Below, piece after piece: positions 44,549 to 52,844 of a DNA stretch of 64,000 bases. The stretch is taken from positions 1 through 64,000 of the forward strand of contig NZ_FMZZ01000002.1 in the NCBI RefSeq assembly GCF_900101685.1, in the 5' to 3' direction. A program made the translations under genes and the position numbers. This DNA comes from Actinokineospora iranica (GTDB lineage Bacteria; Actinomycetota; Actinomycetes; Mycobacteriales; Pseudonocardiaceae). The notes under the pieces were generated by a model. The model was not told where the DNA came from and searched no databases. It saw only the letters and a list, made by a program, of their open reading frames with translations. The first letter of the stretch is position 1, and every line of letters begins with the position of its first letter.

Positions 44549-46617
44549 CGGCCGAGCGGGTCGCCGGATAGCCCCAGCTCCGCCAGGTCTGCGACAGTCG
44601 CCATGGTCTCGGCGTGCCGCCTGCCGAGCAGGACACGCTGCGCGGCCAGCACTTCGGTGAGGACGGCGCGCTGCTCGTCGCGCTTTCCCAGTGTCCGCAA
44701 CGCTTCGGCGATGCCGTGCCGCAGCCGCGGCCACAGCGGCTCGCCGTCGCCGACCTCGGACCGCACGAGGTCGCCCGCCCGCCGCAGCCCGGCCAGCGCC
44801 TCGGCCGGCGCGCCCGCCACCAGCGCCCGGCACCGCCAGACGGCCGCGGTGAGGGTGAGCAGGCTGCGTTCGCCGTGCCGTTCGCCGTAGTCGGAGTAGA
44901 GGACTTCCAGGTCGGCCAGCGAAGCGCGGCGCGGATCGGGCACGCCGGTGCGCGCGGCCAGGTCGCAGGCCAGCCGCGCGTCGGCGAACACGCACCGGGC
45001 GGCGACGAACCACCGGTGGTGGAACAGCCCGGCGCGCTCGTGGTGGCTGATCACCGACCGGGCGGCCTCGATCGCGGCGCCGATCTCGCCAGCGGGCAGC
45101 GCCGACCGGGCGTACTCCAACCGCGCCTCGACCAGCCCCGGTTCGGGGATCTCGGCGGCCGGTCCGGCGGCGGGCAGGTCGACGGCGAGGACCCGCAGCG
45201 CCTCGGCCGGTCTGCCGCGCAGCCGCAACCCGGTCGCCAGCCCGACCCGGAACGCCACGGCGTCCGGCCCGGCGCCGGTCCGGTCAGCGCGGAAGCACTC
45301 GTGCGACCAGCACAGGTCGTCGGCCTCGGCGTGCTCCCCCAGCCGGTCGCAGGCCCGCGCCGCCAGCACCCGGGCGCGGCGGATGTGGTCCGCCCGCGCG
45401 GATTCCAGCGACAGCACGGCCCGCGCCGCCCGCAGCGACTCGGCGTCCGCGCCCGCAGCGCCGTGCGCTGCGGACGCGGCCAGCAGCGCGTCGACGTCGC
45501 CAGGACACAGCCGCGCGATCTCCCCGCGCAGCGCCGCCGCGTCCCGTGACTGCCCGCGCTCGGCCCTGCGCCCGGCCAGCGCCCGCAGCAGCGCGACCCG
45601 AGGCGCCACCCCGATCCGCTGGTCGAACGCGAGCGCCTCGGCTCGGTGTTCCTGGTCCATCGCAAGGGTTTCCGCGCGCGGAATGGCTTCGGCGGCCGCG
45701 CTCGCCGCCGCGCGTGATTCCCCTGGGCGCGCGTCGCCGCGGTCCGTTTGCGGGTCGAGAACGATGACCTCGCAGGGGATGTCGTGGCTCGCCGCCACTC
45801 CGGTCAACAACGTCCGGACATGCTGGGACGGCACGAGAAGCCTGCGCAGTTCGCCCGGGGTCAGCAGCGGCGGCGGCACGTCCTCGACAATCCAGAGCAC
45901 CGGGAGCGCCGCCGCGTCGACGGCGCCCGCGATGGCCCGGCGGACCCTGGCCGGGCTCGCGCCGTCCACCCGCACCCCGACCTCGGCGGCGATCCGGTGC
46001 AGGTCGGTCAGATAGCGCCCCAGCGCGCCGATCGGGGTCTCCGGGCAGGCGGCCAGCGGCCCCGACCGGTGGATGCCGCCGGGGTAGGCGTGGGCGTAGG
46101 AGTCGGTGTATTCGCTGAGCAGGGCGGAAAAGTCCGTTCGGCCGACCACCGCGACCGGGCAGGCGCCGGACAGCGCCTCGTGCACGGTGTCGAGCACGCC
46201 CGCGACCGGGCGGGGCGCCCACCGCGTCCACAGCGCGAGGCGCTCCCGGGCCTCGTCGGCGTCGAGCACCACCTCGACGGCCGCGTCGGCGTCGGCGGGC
46301 AGGGCCAGGGCGGCCCGCCAGACCCGGTGCCCGAGCAGGTCCCTGGCGCAGGCGGCGGCGGTGGAGTCCGGGCGGGCGCGGAAGCCGACGAGGACGAGGA
46401 CGGTCGGCAAAGCATGGGCGTCCGCGCCGTCGCGGCCAACGCACAGCAGGCCGTGCTCGACGTGGTCGACCACCGTCGGCACGTCCAGCAGGTCGGCGAC
46501 CAGCGCGTCGTCCGCGCGGCGATAGGTCAGTCCGACGCCGGGCCTGCGGACCCAGGCCACCCGGGCCATGGCCCGGTGAACTGGCGTGACCGGCCGATCG
46601 GCAAGCGTATCCACCAC
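44521..46617 (-). CDS. Degenerate STAND/TPR protein lacking the P-loop
   Basis: The 698-aa protein starts at GTG 46617, 5 nt after AGGAAGG (a second GTG follows directly). Residues 150-330 look like a STAND/NB-ARC core: GACPVAVVG, then SEYTDSYAHAYPGGIH, and VLWIVEDVP where a Walker B would be. The Walker A GxGGVGKT normally found after VAVVG is absent. The C-terminal 350 residues are TPR-like helices with many paired Ala and Arg. The N-terminal 130 residues are unrecognised. It probably acts as a protein-interaction scaffold rather than an ATPase. It follows the sigma-like gene by 128 bp. Confidence 0.75.
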   Translation of the reverse strand: MVDTLADRPVTPVHRAMARVAWVRRPGVGLTYRRADDALVADLLDVPTVVDHVEHGLLCVGRDGADAHALPTVLVLVGFRARPDSTAAACARDLLGHRVWRAALALPADADAAVEVVLDADEARERLALWTRWAPRPVAGVLDTVHEALSGACPVAVVGRTDFSALLSEYTDSYAHAYPGGIHRSGPLAACPETPIGALGRYLTDLHRIAAEVGVRVDGASPARVRRAIAGAVDAAALPVLWIVEDVPPPLLTPGELRRLLVPSQHVRTLLTGVAASHDIPCEVIVLDPQTDRGDARPGESRAAASAAAEAIPRAETLAMDQEHRAEALAFDQRIGVAPRVALLRALAGRRAERGQSRDAAALRGEIARLCPGDVDALLAASAAHGAAGADAESLRAARAVLSLESARADHIRRARVLAARACDRLGEHAEADDLCWSHECFRADRTGAGPDAVAFRVGLATGLRLRGRPAEALRVLAVDLPAAGPAAEIPEPGLVEARLEYARSALPAGEIGAAIEAARSVISHHERAGLFHHRWFVAARCVFADARLACDLAARTGVPDPRRASLADLEVLYSDYGERHGERSLLTLTAAVWRCRALVAGAPAEALAGLRRAGDLVRSEVGDGEPLWPRLRHGIAEALRTLGKRDEQRAVLTEVLAAQRVLLGRRHAETMATVADLAELGLSGDPLGRQVHHQPSP

Positions 46618-46745
46618 GGCTACCTTCCTCGCGTTCTGGCAAAGCCCCAGGCGCTCCGCCCGAACACCTACGGCGCGGCCGCCGCGCCCGTGACTCCGAA
46701 GTGGACAAATAATGGACAACTCCCTTCCCCGCGGTCGAAATCCCT

Positions 46746-47474
46746 CTACTGGAGGAACCGGCACACCTTGTCGTGGGCCTGCCTGGCCAGCCGGGCCACC
46801 TCGGCGGTGTCGACGCCGAGCCGCCGCGCGGTCTCCGCCGGGTCGCGGTCGCGGCGCCGGTCGCGGTAGGCGGCGCGCTCGGCGTCGGTCAGCCCGATCG
46901 CCTCGCACAGCGTCTTCGCGGCCCGCGACTTGTTCTGCCGGGTCGCCTCGTGCGAGCGCCCGAGCAGGTCGGCGATCTCGACCAGGTTCACCGAGTCGCC
47001 GCGCACCAGCGCCTCGACCACCGCCCGCTGGGCCTCGGGCAGGACGGTGTCCAGCAGGCCGATCACCCGCTCGGTGTCGTCATCGTCGTCCCACTGCGCC
47101 GGGGCCAGGGCCGCCAGCGTCTCGGCGTCGGTGGCGACCGGCGCCCGGCCCGCCTTGCGCAGCAGTTCCAGCTCGGCGAACCGCACACACCGGGCGACCC
47201 AGGCCATCAGCTGCGGGTGCCCCGGGTCGACCGTCGCCTGCTTGAGCAGCCGCTCGATGGACTCCTGGTAGAGCTCGTCGAAGTCGAGCCGGGACCGCCG
47301 GGCCCAGGTGAACACGCAGCGCCGGAACCCGCGGTCGTACTTCCCCGTGATCAGGTCGACGACCGCGCGCCCCGGCTCCGTCGCGGCGCGGTCGCTCTCG
47401 TGCGCCCGGCGGACCCGCCGGGGCGACGGGAGATTGTCCGGGCCCGCGAACCGGACCCCGTCTTCGTCTGCCAT
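46746..47474 (-). CDS. Sigma-70-like RNA polymerase sigma factor
   Basis: The 242-aa protein has a region-2-like part (VVDLITGKYDRGFRRCVFTWARR, DFDELYQESIERLLKQA, MAWVARCVRFAELELLRKAG). A region-4-like helix-turn-helix follows (LPEAQRAVVEALVRGDSVNLVEIADLLGRSHEATRQNKSRAAKTL), then a second helical element at the C-terminus (DPAETARRLGVDTAEVARLARQ). It is a distant, non-standard sigma factor. ATG 47474 begins MADEDG. The upstream inverted repeats at 47576-47628 may control it. Confidence 0.8.
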   Translation of the reverse strand: MADEDGVRFAGPDNLPSPRRVRRAHESDRAATEPGRAVVDLITGKYDRGFRRCVFTWARRSRLDFDELYQESIERLLKQATVDPGHPQLMAWVARCVRFAELELLRKAGRAPVATDAETLAALAPAQWDDDDDTERVIGLLDTVLPEAQRAVVEALVRGDSVNLVEIADLLGRSHEATRQNKSRAAKTLCEAIGLTDAERAAYRDRRRDRDPAETARRLGVDTAEVARLARQAHDKVCRFLQ

Positions 47475-47575
47475 GCCATGCCCACTCTCGCCAACCCGCC
47501 GTCCTCCCCTGGAGCAACAGAATGGCTTGCCCGGCAAGGCTTTCGCTGCCCCAAACGCTGGACAATGCGGTAGCG

Positions 47576-47628
47576 AGTGGACAGTCCGGTGTCCACTGGA
47601 CCGATAGTGGCCATCGAGTGGACACCGG
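47576..47628. promoter_or_regulatory. Nested AGTGGACA inverted repeats upstream of the sigma-like gene
   Basis: AGTGGACA (47576-47583) and TGTCCACT (47590-47597) form a perfect 8-bp inverted repeat with 6-nt spacer. The second half-site also belongs to a perfect 12-bp inverted repeat, 47586-47597 with 47617-47628. Two further copies, AGTGGACA (46700-46707) and AATGGACA (46711-46718), lie upstream of the next gene in the unit. Confidence 0.6.
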
Positions 47629-47671
47629 CCCCCGGCGCTGGTCCCACCCGCGCTGGTCGCGTGCACCTTGT

Positions 47672-47878
47672 TTACGGAGCGACGGCCGCGACTGTGACCG
47701 CCGGTTCCGGGCCGACTTGCCCGGGGGCCGACAGCACGTCTCTGGGCAGGGGCGGCGGCAACTGCGCGACGTCGGAGGACGCGGCCCGGTAGCCGACCGC
47801 GATCCCCAGCGCGAAACCGATGACCACCAGCCAGAACCCGAGCCGCACCGCCGACACCGCCGACATGAGAACCTGCAT
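47672..47878 (-). CDS. Small single-span membrane protein
   Basis: The 68-aa protein has one membrane helix (AVRLGFWLVVIGFALGIAVGY, about residues 9-29) and an Ala/Pro-rich tail. ATG 47878 follows TGAGGAG at 6 nt, so the further upstream frame is not needed. No family recognised. Confidence 0.7.
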   Translation of the reverse strand: MQVLMSAVSAVRLGFWLVVIGFALGIAVGYRAASSDVAQLPPPLPRDVLSAPGQVGPEPAVTVAAVAP

Positions 47879-47985
47879 CGCGAACTCCTCACGTGAGATG
47901 AGAGCACTGGTTTGTGCTTCGATCATCACTCGCGAGAGCGCAAGCGGGACAGAGGTTTCCCGTTGCCGTGGGTTGCGAAAGCCCG

Positions 47986-48543
47986 CTACCGCAACGGATT
48001 GGGGTCGGCCGCGAGCCGGTCGCGCGGTTCCCGCTTGAGAATCCTACCGGCCGCAGACACCGGAATCTTGTCCACAAACCGCACTTCGCGCAACCGCTGG
48101 CACGGCGCGACCCGCTCGTTGACCGCGGCCATCAGCGCCGCGGCGGCCACCTCGGGACCGCGCGGCACCACGAACGCCACCGGCAGCTCGCCCGCGGCCG
48201 GGTCCGGCTTGCCCACCACGGCGGCGGCCAGCACGTCCGGGTGGGCGTTGAGCAGTTCCTCCAGCTGGGGCGGGTAAACGTTGTATCCCTTGCGCAGCGG
48301 CATGTCCTTCTTGTGGTCCACAATGAACAGAAAGTCGTCGCCGTCCACAAGGCCGATGTCGCCGGTGCGCAGCCACCCGTCGGCGAGCACGTCGTCGGTG
48401 TCCGCCGCGCGCGGCGGCCTCCGGCAGCAGCGGGTTGACCGGGACGAACGTCGCGCCCGCGCGCAGCGTGCCGTGGTAGGCGACCGGGAACCGAGCAGGA
48501 TCGCGCCCGCCGCGACGGCCGGGTAGTCCAGAGACCGCGGCAC
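47986..48543 (-). pseudogene. Remnant of an AMP-dependent acyl-CoA ligase
   Basis: Three fragments of one ligase remain. From GTG 48543 comes the N-terminus (VPRSLDYPAVAAGAILLGS). In another frame at about 48400-48490 follows FPVAYHGTLRAGATFVPVNP. From about 48395 to 47986 the C-terminal domain runs intact from LADGWLRTGDIGLVDGDDF to the Lys/Arg tail (SAAGRILKREP). The ATP-binding TSGTTGxPKG block and about 300 residues between the fragments are missing. It is next to a TetR gene and an intact ligase operon but on the opposite strand from that operon. Confidence 0.8.
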
Positions 48544-48653
48544 GCCCAGCGGCCGAGTGCTCGATTCCCCCCAGCGAACTCTCCCCAGTGGTCCCCCGGT
48601 GGCCGGGCCCGGGGGCGGGGGCCGTCGGCGATCGTATCGGCCACCCGCTCCGG

Positions 48654-49247
48654 TCAGCGGGAAACCAGCGGCAGCAGGCCCCGGATGAGGTCGACCAGGT
48701 TGTCCGCGGTCACCCTCGGGTCGATGACATGCCGGGTGGCCAGGCCGACGGCCAGGTTGACGGCCGACTCGACCAGCGTGCGCACCGGCACGCCGGGGGT
48801 GACGCCGTGGTCGGCCAGGCGGGTCTCGATCGCCGCGGCGAGGCTGTCCACCACCGACCGCTGCCGGTCGGCCTCGGCGGCCACGAGCCGCGCCTCGCCG
48901 CGCGCGTCCAGCGCGAACTCCAGTTCCAGCCGGGGCCAGCCGCTGGCCATGGCCCGGCTCGTCCAGTCGTGCAGCCGGTCGAGGCCGTCGGCGATGGCGC
49001 CCGCGCCGCCGATCACGTCCCGCAACTCGCCGATGCGCTCGCGCTGGATGTCGCGCAGGACGAGCAGGGCAAGCTGCGCCTTGCCGTCGAAGTTGGAGTA
49101 GACCGCGCCGGTGGTGACCCCGGTCTCCTCCGCGATCCGCGCGATCGACGTCGCGTGGTAGCCGTCGCGGAGGAACAGGTCGCGGGCTGTGCGCAGCAGC
49201 GCCTCGCGGTTCCTCGTCTGGGCCTCGGCCCGGCTGAGACGCGCCAT
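48654..49247 (-). CDS. TetR-family regulator
   Basis: The 197-aa protein has an N-terminal TetR helix-turn-helix (ATSIARIAEETGVTTGAVYSNFDGK, about 30-54) and an alpha-helical ligand domain. ATG 49247 (MARLSRAEA) has a better fit to the family than an in-frame start 15 nt upstream. It diverges from the SDR-ligase-patatin-BVMO operon, whose repressor it most likely is. Confidence 0.92.
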   Translation of the reverse strand: MARLSRAEAQTRNREALLRTARDLFLRDGYHATSIARIAEETGVTTGAVYSNFDGKAQLALLVLRDIQRERIGELRDVIGGAGAIADGLDRLHDWTSRAMASGWPRLELEFALDARGEARLVAAEADRQRSVVDSLAAAIETRLADHGVTPGVPVRTLVESAVNLAVGLATRHVIDPRVTADNLVDLIRGLLPLVSR

Positions 49248-49378
49248 GGGGTGAATCCTCACCGTCGGACCCGAATCGTTGACAACGTCGCATAGGCACG
49301 ATATCCAGATAGCGACATTATTCCAACTGGGTGCGCGCCGCAGGCCGACACCCGTGCGGCTGAGCGGAGGTCGGTCAG

Positions 49379-50305
49379 ATGGCAGCCCGCCGCCACCCGG
49401 TCCTCGCGCGCCTGTCCCGCAGCGGAGCCGCGCGCTGGATGGCCAATCCGCGCTCGCACGTCGACCCCGCCGCCCTGCGCGCGGCCGTGTCCGGCCGGGT
49501 CGTGCTGGTCACCGGCGCGTCCTACGGCCTCGGCGAGGCGACGGCCCGGCGCCTGGCGCACGCGGGAGCGACCGTGCTGCTCGTCGCCAGGACCGCCGAC
49601 GCGCTCGACGCGCTGGCCGCCGACCTGTGCCGCGCGGGCGGGACCGCGCACCCCTACCCCACCGACCTGACCGACCCGGCGCAGGTCGAGGCGCTGACCG
49701 AGCGGGTGCTGCGCGAGCACGGGCACGTGGACGTCCTGGTCAACAACGCGGGCAAGTCCATCCGCCGCTCCATCGCGAAGTCCACCGGCCGGTTCCACGA
49801 CTTCGAGCGCACCATCGGGGTGAACTACCTCGGCCCGGTCAAGCTGTTCCTCGGCCTGCTGCCCGCCATGCGCGCCCGCGGCCGCGGGCACCTGGTCAAC
49901 ATCTCCACGATCGGCGTGCAGGTCCCGCCCGCGCCGAGGTGGGTGGCGTACCAGGCGTCCAAGACCGCGTTCGACGTGTTCTTCCGCGGCGTCGCGACCG
50001 AGATCGCCCGCGACGGGATCACCGCGACCTCGGTGTACATGCCGCTGATCAGGACCAGGATGAGCGCCCCCACCCGCGCCTTCGACGACCTGCCCGGGAT
50101 GACGGCCGACGAGGCAGCGGGCGTGGTGTGCCGGGCGATCACGCGCCGCCCCGCCCAGATCAGCCCCTGGTGGGCCGACCTGGCCGAACTCGGCGCCGCC
50201 GCCACCCGCCGCCCCTGGCAGGCGCTCGCGGGCAGGCTGTCCGGCGCCAGCAAGCACGGCGCCAGTGAGCACGGCGGCGGCGGACGCGGGAGCGTGCGGG
50301 CATGA
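49379..50305 (+). CDS. Short-chain dehydrogenase/reductase
   Basis: The 308-aa enzyme has the NAD(P) motif TGASYGLGEA (about 44-53), LVNNAG and the catalytic YQASK with a preceding Ser. It is the first gene of a four-gene operon with ATGA overlaps. The C-terminus ends in a Gly/His/Ser-rich tail. In the mymA-like arrangement it would oxidise or reduce an alcohol/ketone produced in lipid metabolism; the substrate is unknown. Confidence 0.93.
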   Translation: MAARRHPVLARLSRSGAARWMANPRSHVDPAALRAAVSGRVVLVTGASYGLGEATARRLAHAGATVLLVARTADALDALAADLCRAGGTAHPYPTDLTDPAQVEALTERVLREHGHVDVLVNNAGKSIRRSIAKSTGRFHDFERTIGVNYLGPVKLFLGLLPAMRARGRGHLVNISTIGVQVPPAPRWVAYQASKTAFDVFFRGVATEIARDGITATSVYMPLIRTRMSAPTRAFDDLPGMTADEAAGVVCRAITRRPAQISPWWADLAELGAAATRRPWQALAGRLSGASKHGASEHGGGGRGSVRA

Positions 50306-51969
50306 GACGACTGGGGATCCGGGGCAGCGCGGGGAAGCTGGGCAGCGGAGCCGCGATCCTGCGGCACACCGCCGCCGCGCTGCTCAGCACCGGGTTGGCG
50401 GGCCAGTCCCGGCCGGGGCACCTGCGCGACATGCGGCGCGCGGTGCGGCACACCGGTACCTCGCCCGCCACCCTGCTCGCGGTCGCCGCGGCGCACCGGC
50501 CGGACGCGCTGGGCCTGGTCGACGACCGCGGCACGCTCACCTTCGGCCAGTTGAACGACGCCGCGGCCCGGCTGGCCCGCGGCCTTCTCGACCGGCACGG
50601 GCTGCGCCCCGGCGCCACGATCGCGGTCCTGTGCCGCAACCACCGCGGCTTCGTCCTCACCAGCGCCGCGGCGGGCCGGGTCGGCGCGGACGTCGTCTAC
50701 CTCAACACCGAGTTCTCCGGCCCGCAGCTTGCGCGGGTCTGGCCCCGGCTGGGCGCGGACCTGCTGGTGGTGGACGAGGAGTTCCTGCCGCTGGTCCCCG
50801 AGGGCACGCCGAGGGTAGTCGCCTGGCAGGACACGACCGCGGAGCTCACCGCGGAGTCCACTGTAGATCCGGTTGTCGAGTGGTCCACTTTGGATGGACT
50901 GGTCGCCGGGCACGCGCCGCTGTCCGAGGTGGGCAGGCTGCGGCAGGGGAAAGTCACCATCCTGACCTCGGGGACGACCGGGGCGCCCAAGGGCGCGCCG
51001 CGCACGCCGAGCCCGCTGGCCGTCCTCGGCCCGGCCGTGACGATCCTGCGCCGCACCGGGCTGCGCTCCGGCGACCCGGTGCTGATCGGGCCGCCGCTGT
51101 TCCACGGCTTCGGGCTCGCCGCATGGGCGCTCGCGGTGTTCCTGCGCTCGCCGGTGGTGCTGCGGCGGCGGTTCGACCCGGAGGTCGCGCTCGCCGACAT
51201 CGAGCGGCACGGGATCGCCTTCGTGGCAGCGGTTCCGGTGATGCTGCAACGGATTCTCGCGCTGCCCCCGGCGGTGCGCGAGGGGTACGACCACGGCTGC
51301 CTGCGGGCGGTGCTCTCCGGCGGCGCGGCGCTGCGGCCGGTGCTGGCGGAGCGGTTCATGGCCGAGTTCGGCGACGTGCTCTACAACGGGTACGGGTCGA
51401 GCGAGATCGGCATCGCCGCCGTCGCCACCCCGGCCGACCTGCGGGCCGCGCCGGGCACGGTGGGGCGGCCCACGGTCGGTGTTCCGGCCCGGGTCCTCGG
51501 TGCCGACCGGCGGCCGGTGCCCGCAGGTCAGCCGGGGACCATCTTCGTCGGCGGGCCGCTGGTGTTCGAGGGGTACACCGGCGGCGGGACGAAGGAGATG
51601 GTGGACGGGCTGATGAACACCGGCGACGTCGGCCGGATCGACAGCGAGGGCCGACTCCACGTCGACGGCCGGGCGGACGACATGATCGTCTCCGGGGGTG
51701 AGAACGTCTACCCGCAAGAGGTGGAGGACGTGCTCTCCCGGCACCCGGCCGTCGCCGACGTCGCGGTGATCGGGGTGGACGACGATGAGTTCGGCCAGCG
51801 GCTGGTCGCCTACGTCGTCGCCCGCGACGCGCCCCCCGATCCGGCCGACCTCGCCTTGCACGTCAAGGAGAACCTGGCCCGCTACAAGGTTCCCCGCGCG
51901 TTCGTGTTCCTCCCCGAACTGCCCCGCAACCCCACCGGGAAACTGCTGCGCGGCGGGCTGCCGCGATGA
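50302..51969 (+). CDS. Acyl-CoA synthetase (AMP-binding, FadD-like)
   Basis: The 555-aa ligase has the ATP-binding TILTSGTTGAPKGAPRTPS, the adenylate-binding YGSSEIG, NTGDVGRID and the C-terminal catalytic lysine in NPTGKLLRGGL. It activates a carboxylate as acyl-AMP and transfers it to CoA. ATG 50302 overlaps the SDR stop. It resembles FadD-type ligases paired with monooxygenases in mymA-like loci. Confidence 0.95.
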   Translation: MRRLGIRGSAGKLGSGAAILRHTAAALLSTGLAGQSRPGHLRDMRRAVRHTGTSPATLLAVAAAHRPDALGLVDDRGTLTFGQLNDAAARLARGLLDRHGLRPGATIAVLCRNHRGFVLTSAAAGRVGADVVYLNTEFSGPQLARVWPRLGADLLVVDEEFLPLVPEGTPRVVAWQDTTAELTAESTVDPVVEWSTLDGLVAGHAPLSEVGRLRQGKVTILTSGTTGAPKGAPRTPSPLAVLGPAVTILRRTGLRSGDPVLIGPPLFHGFGLAAWALAVFLRSPVVLRRRFDPEVALADIERHGIAFVAAVPVMLQRILALPPAVREGYDHGCLRAVLSGGAALRPVLAERFMAEFGDVLYNGYGSSEIGIAAVATPADLRAAPGTVGRPTVGVPARVLGADRRPVPAGQPGTIFVGGPLVFEGYTGGGTKEMVDGLMNTGDVGRIDSEGRLHVDGRADDMIVSGGENVYPQEVEDVLSRHPAVADVAVIGVDDDEFGQRLVAYVVARDAPPDPADLALHVKENLARYKVPRAFVFLPELPRNPTGKLLRGGLPR

Positions 51970-52844
51970 CCCGGCGCGGGCTCGTGGTTGGCTGCGGCGG
52001 CACGGTGGGCTTCGCGTGGTCGGTCGCGGCTTTGCACTCGCTGAGCCGGGACCTGGCCTGGGACCCGCGCTCCGCCGAGGTCATGGTCGGCACGTCGGCA
52101 GGCGCGGAACTGGTCGCGATCCTCGCCGCCGGGTTCACTGTGGACGATGTGCTGGCCGCGCTGACCGACCAGCCGCACGCGCCCGCCCTGCTGCGGGACC
52201 ACTTCGCCGCCTGCCCCGGCGCGCTGCCGCCGGTCCCGGCGCTCGGGTTCGCAGCGCCCCGGCTGCCGCGCGTCGGCGCGCACCCGCTCGCCCGGCTGGC
52301 TGGCCTGCTGCCGCTGGGGCGCGGCGACCAGACCTGGCTGCACCGCCTCGGCGACGCGCTGGCCCCGCAAGTCGCGCACCGGGACACGCTGCTGGTGGCC
52401 GCGGACCGCGACACCGGTGAGCGGGTCGTCTTCGACGCGGCCACCGGCCCGCTCGGCCCGGCGATCGCCGCGTCCTGGGCGATTCCGGGGTGGTTTCCCC
52501 CGGTGGAGATCGGCGGCCGCGCCCACATCGATGGCGGTGTGCTCTCCCCCACCTCGGCCGACCTGCTGGTGTCGCGGGGGCTGGACGAGGTCGTGGTCAT
52601 CGCCCCGATGACCTCGGCCGGGCCCGCGCCCGCGCGCGGGCTCAGCCGCCTGGAACGCCTGCTGCGCAGGCCGATGAGCCGACTGCTGGACGCGGAGGCC
52701 GCCGCCCTGCGCGCTGCGGGCACGGTGGTCCACCGGATCGAACCCGGGCCGGAGGACCTGGCCGCCATGGGGCCCAACTTCATGGACCCCCGCCGCGCGC
52801 TGTCCACAGTGGAAACCGCTTTGCGGGTGCGGGCGCCCCGATGA
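51966..52844 (+). CDS. Patatin-like phospholipase
   Basis: The 292-aa lipase has an oxyanion glycine block (GCGGTVGF, residues 9-16), the nucleophile GTSAG (Ser at about 44) and the catalytic Asp in DGGVLSP (about 190). Patatins hydrolyse fatty acyl esters of membrane or storage lipids. No signal peptide, so cytoplasmic or peripheral. ATGA overlap with the ligase; the BVMO starts within its stop. Confidence 0.92.
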   Translation: MTRRGLVVGCGGTVGFAWSVAALHSLSRDLAWDPRSAEVMVGTSAGAELVAILAAGFTVDDVLAALTDQPHAPALLRDHFAACPGALPPVPALGFAAPRLPRVGAHPLARLAGLLPLGRGDQTWLHRLGDALAPQVAHRDTLLVAADRDTGERVVFDAATGPLGPAIAASWAIPGWFPPVEIGGRAHIDGGVLSPTSADLLVSRGLDEVVVIAPMTSAGPAPARGLSRLERLLRRPMSRLLDAEAAALRAAGTVVHRIEPGPEDLAAMGPNFMDPRRALSTVETALRVRAPR

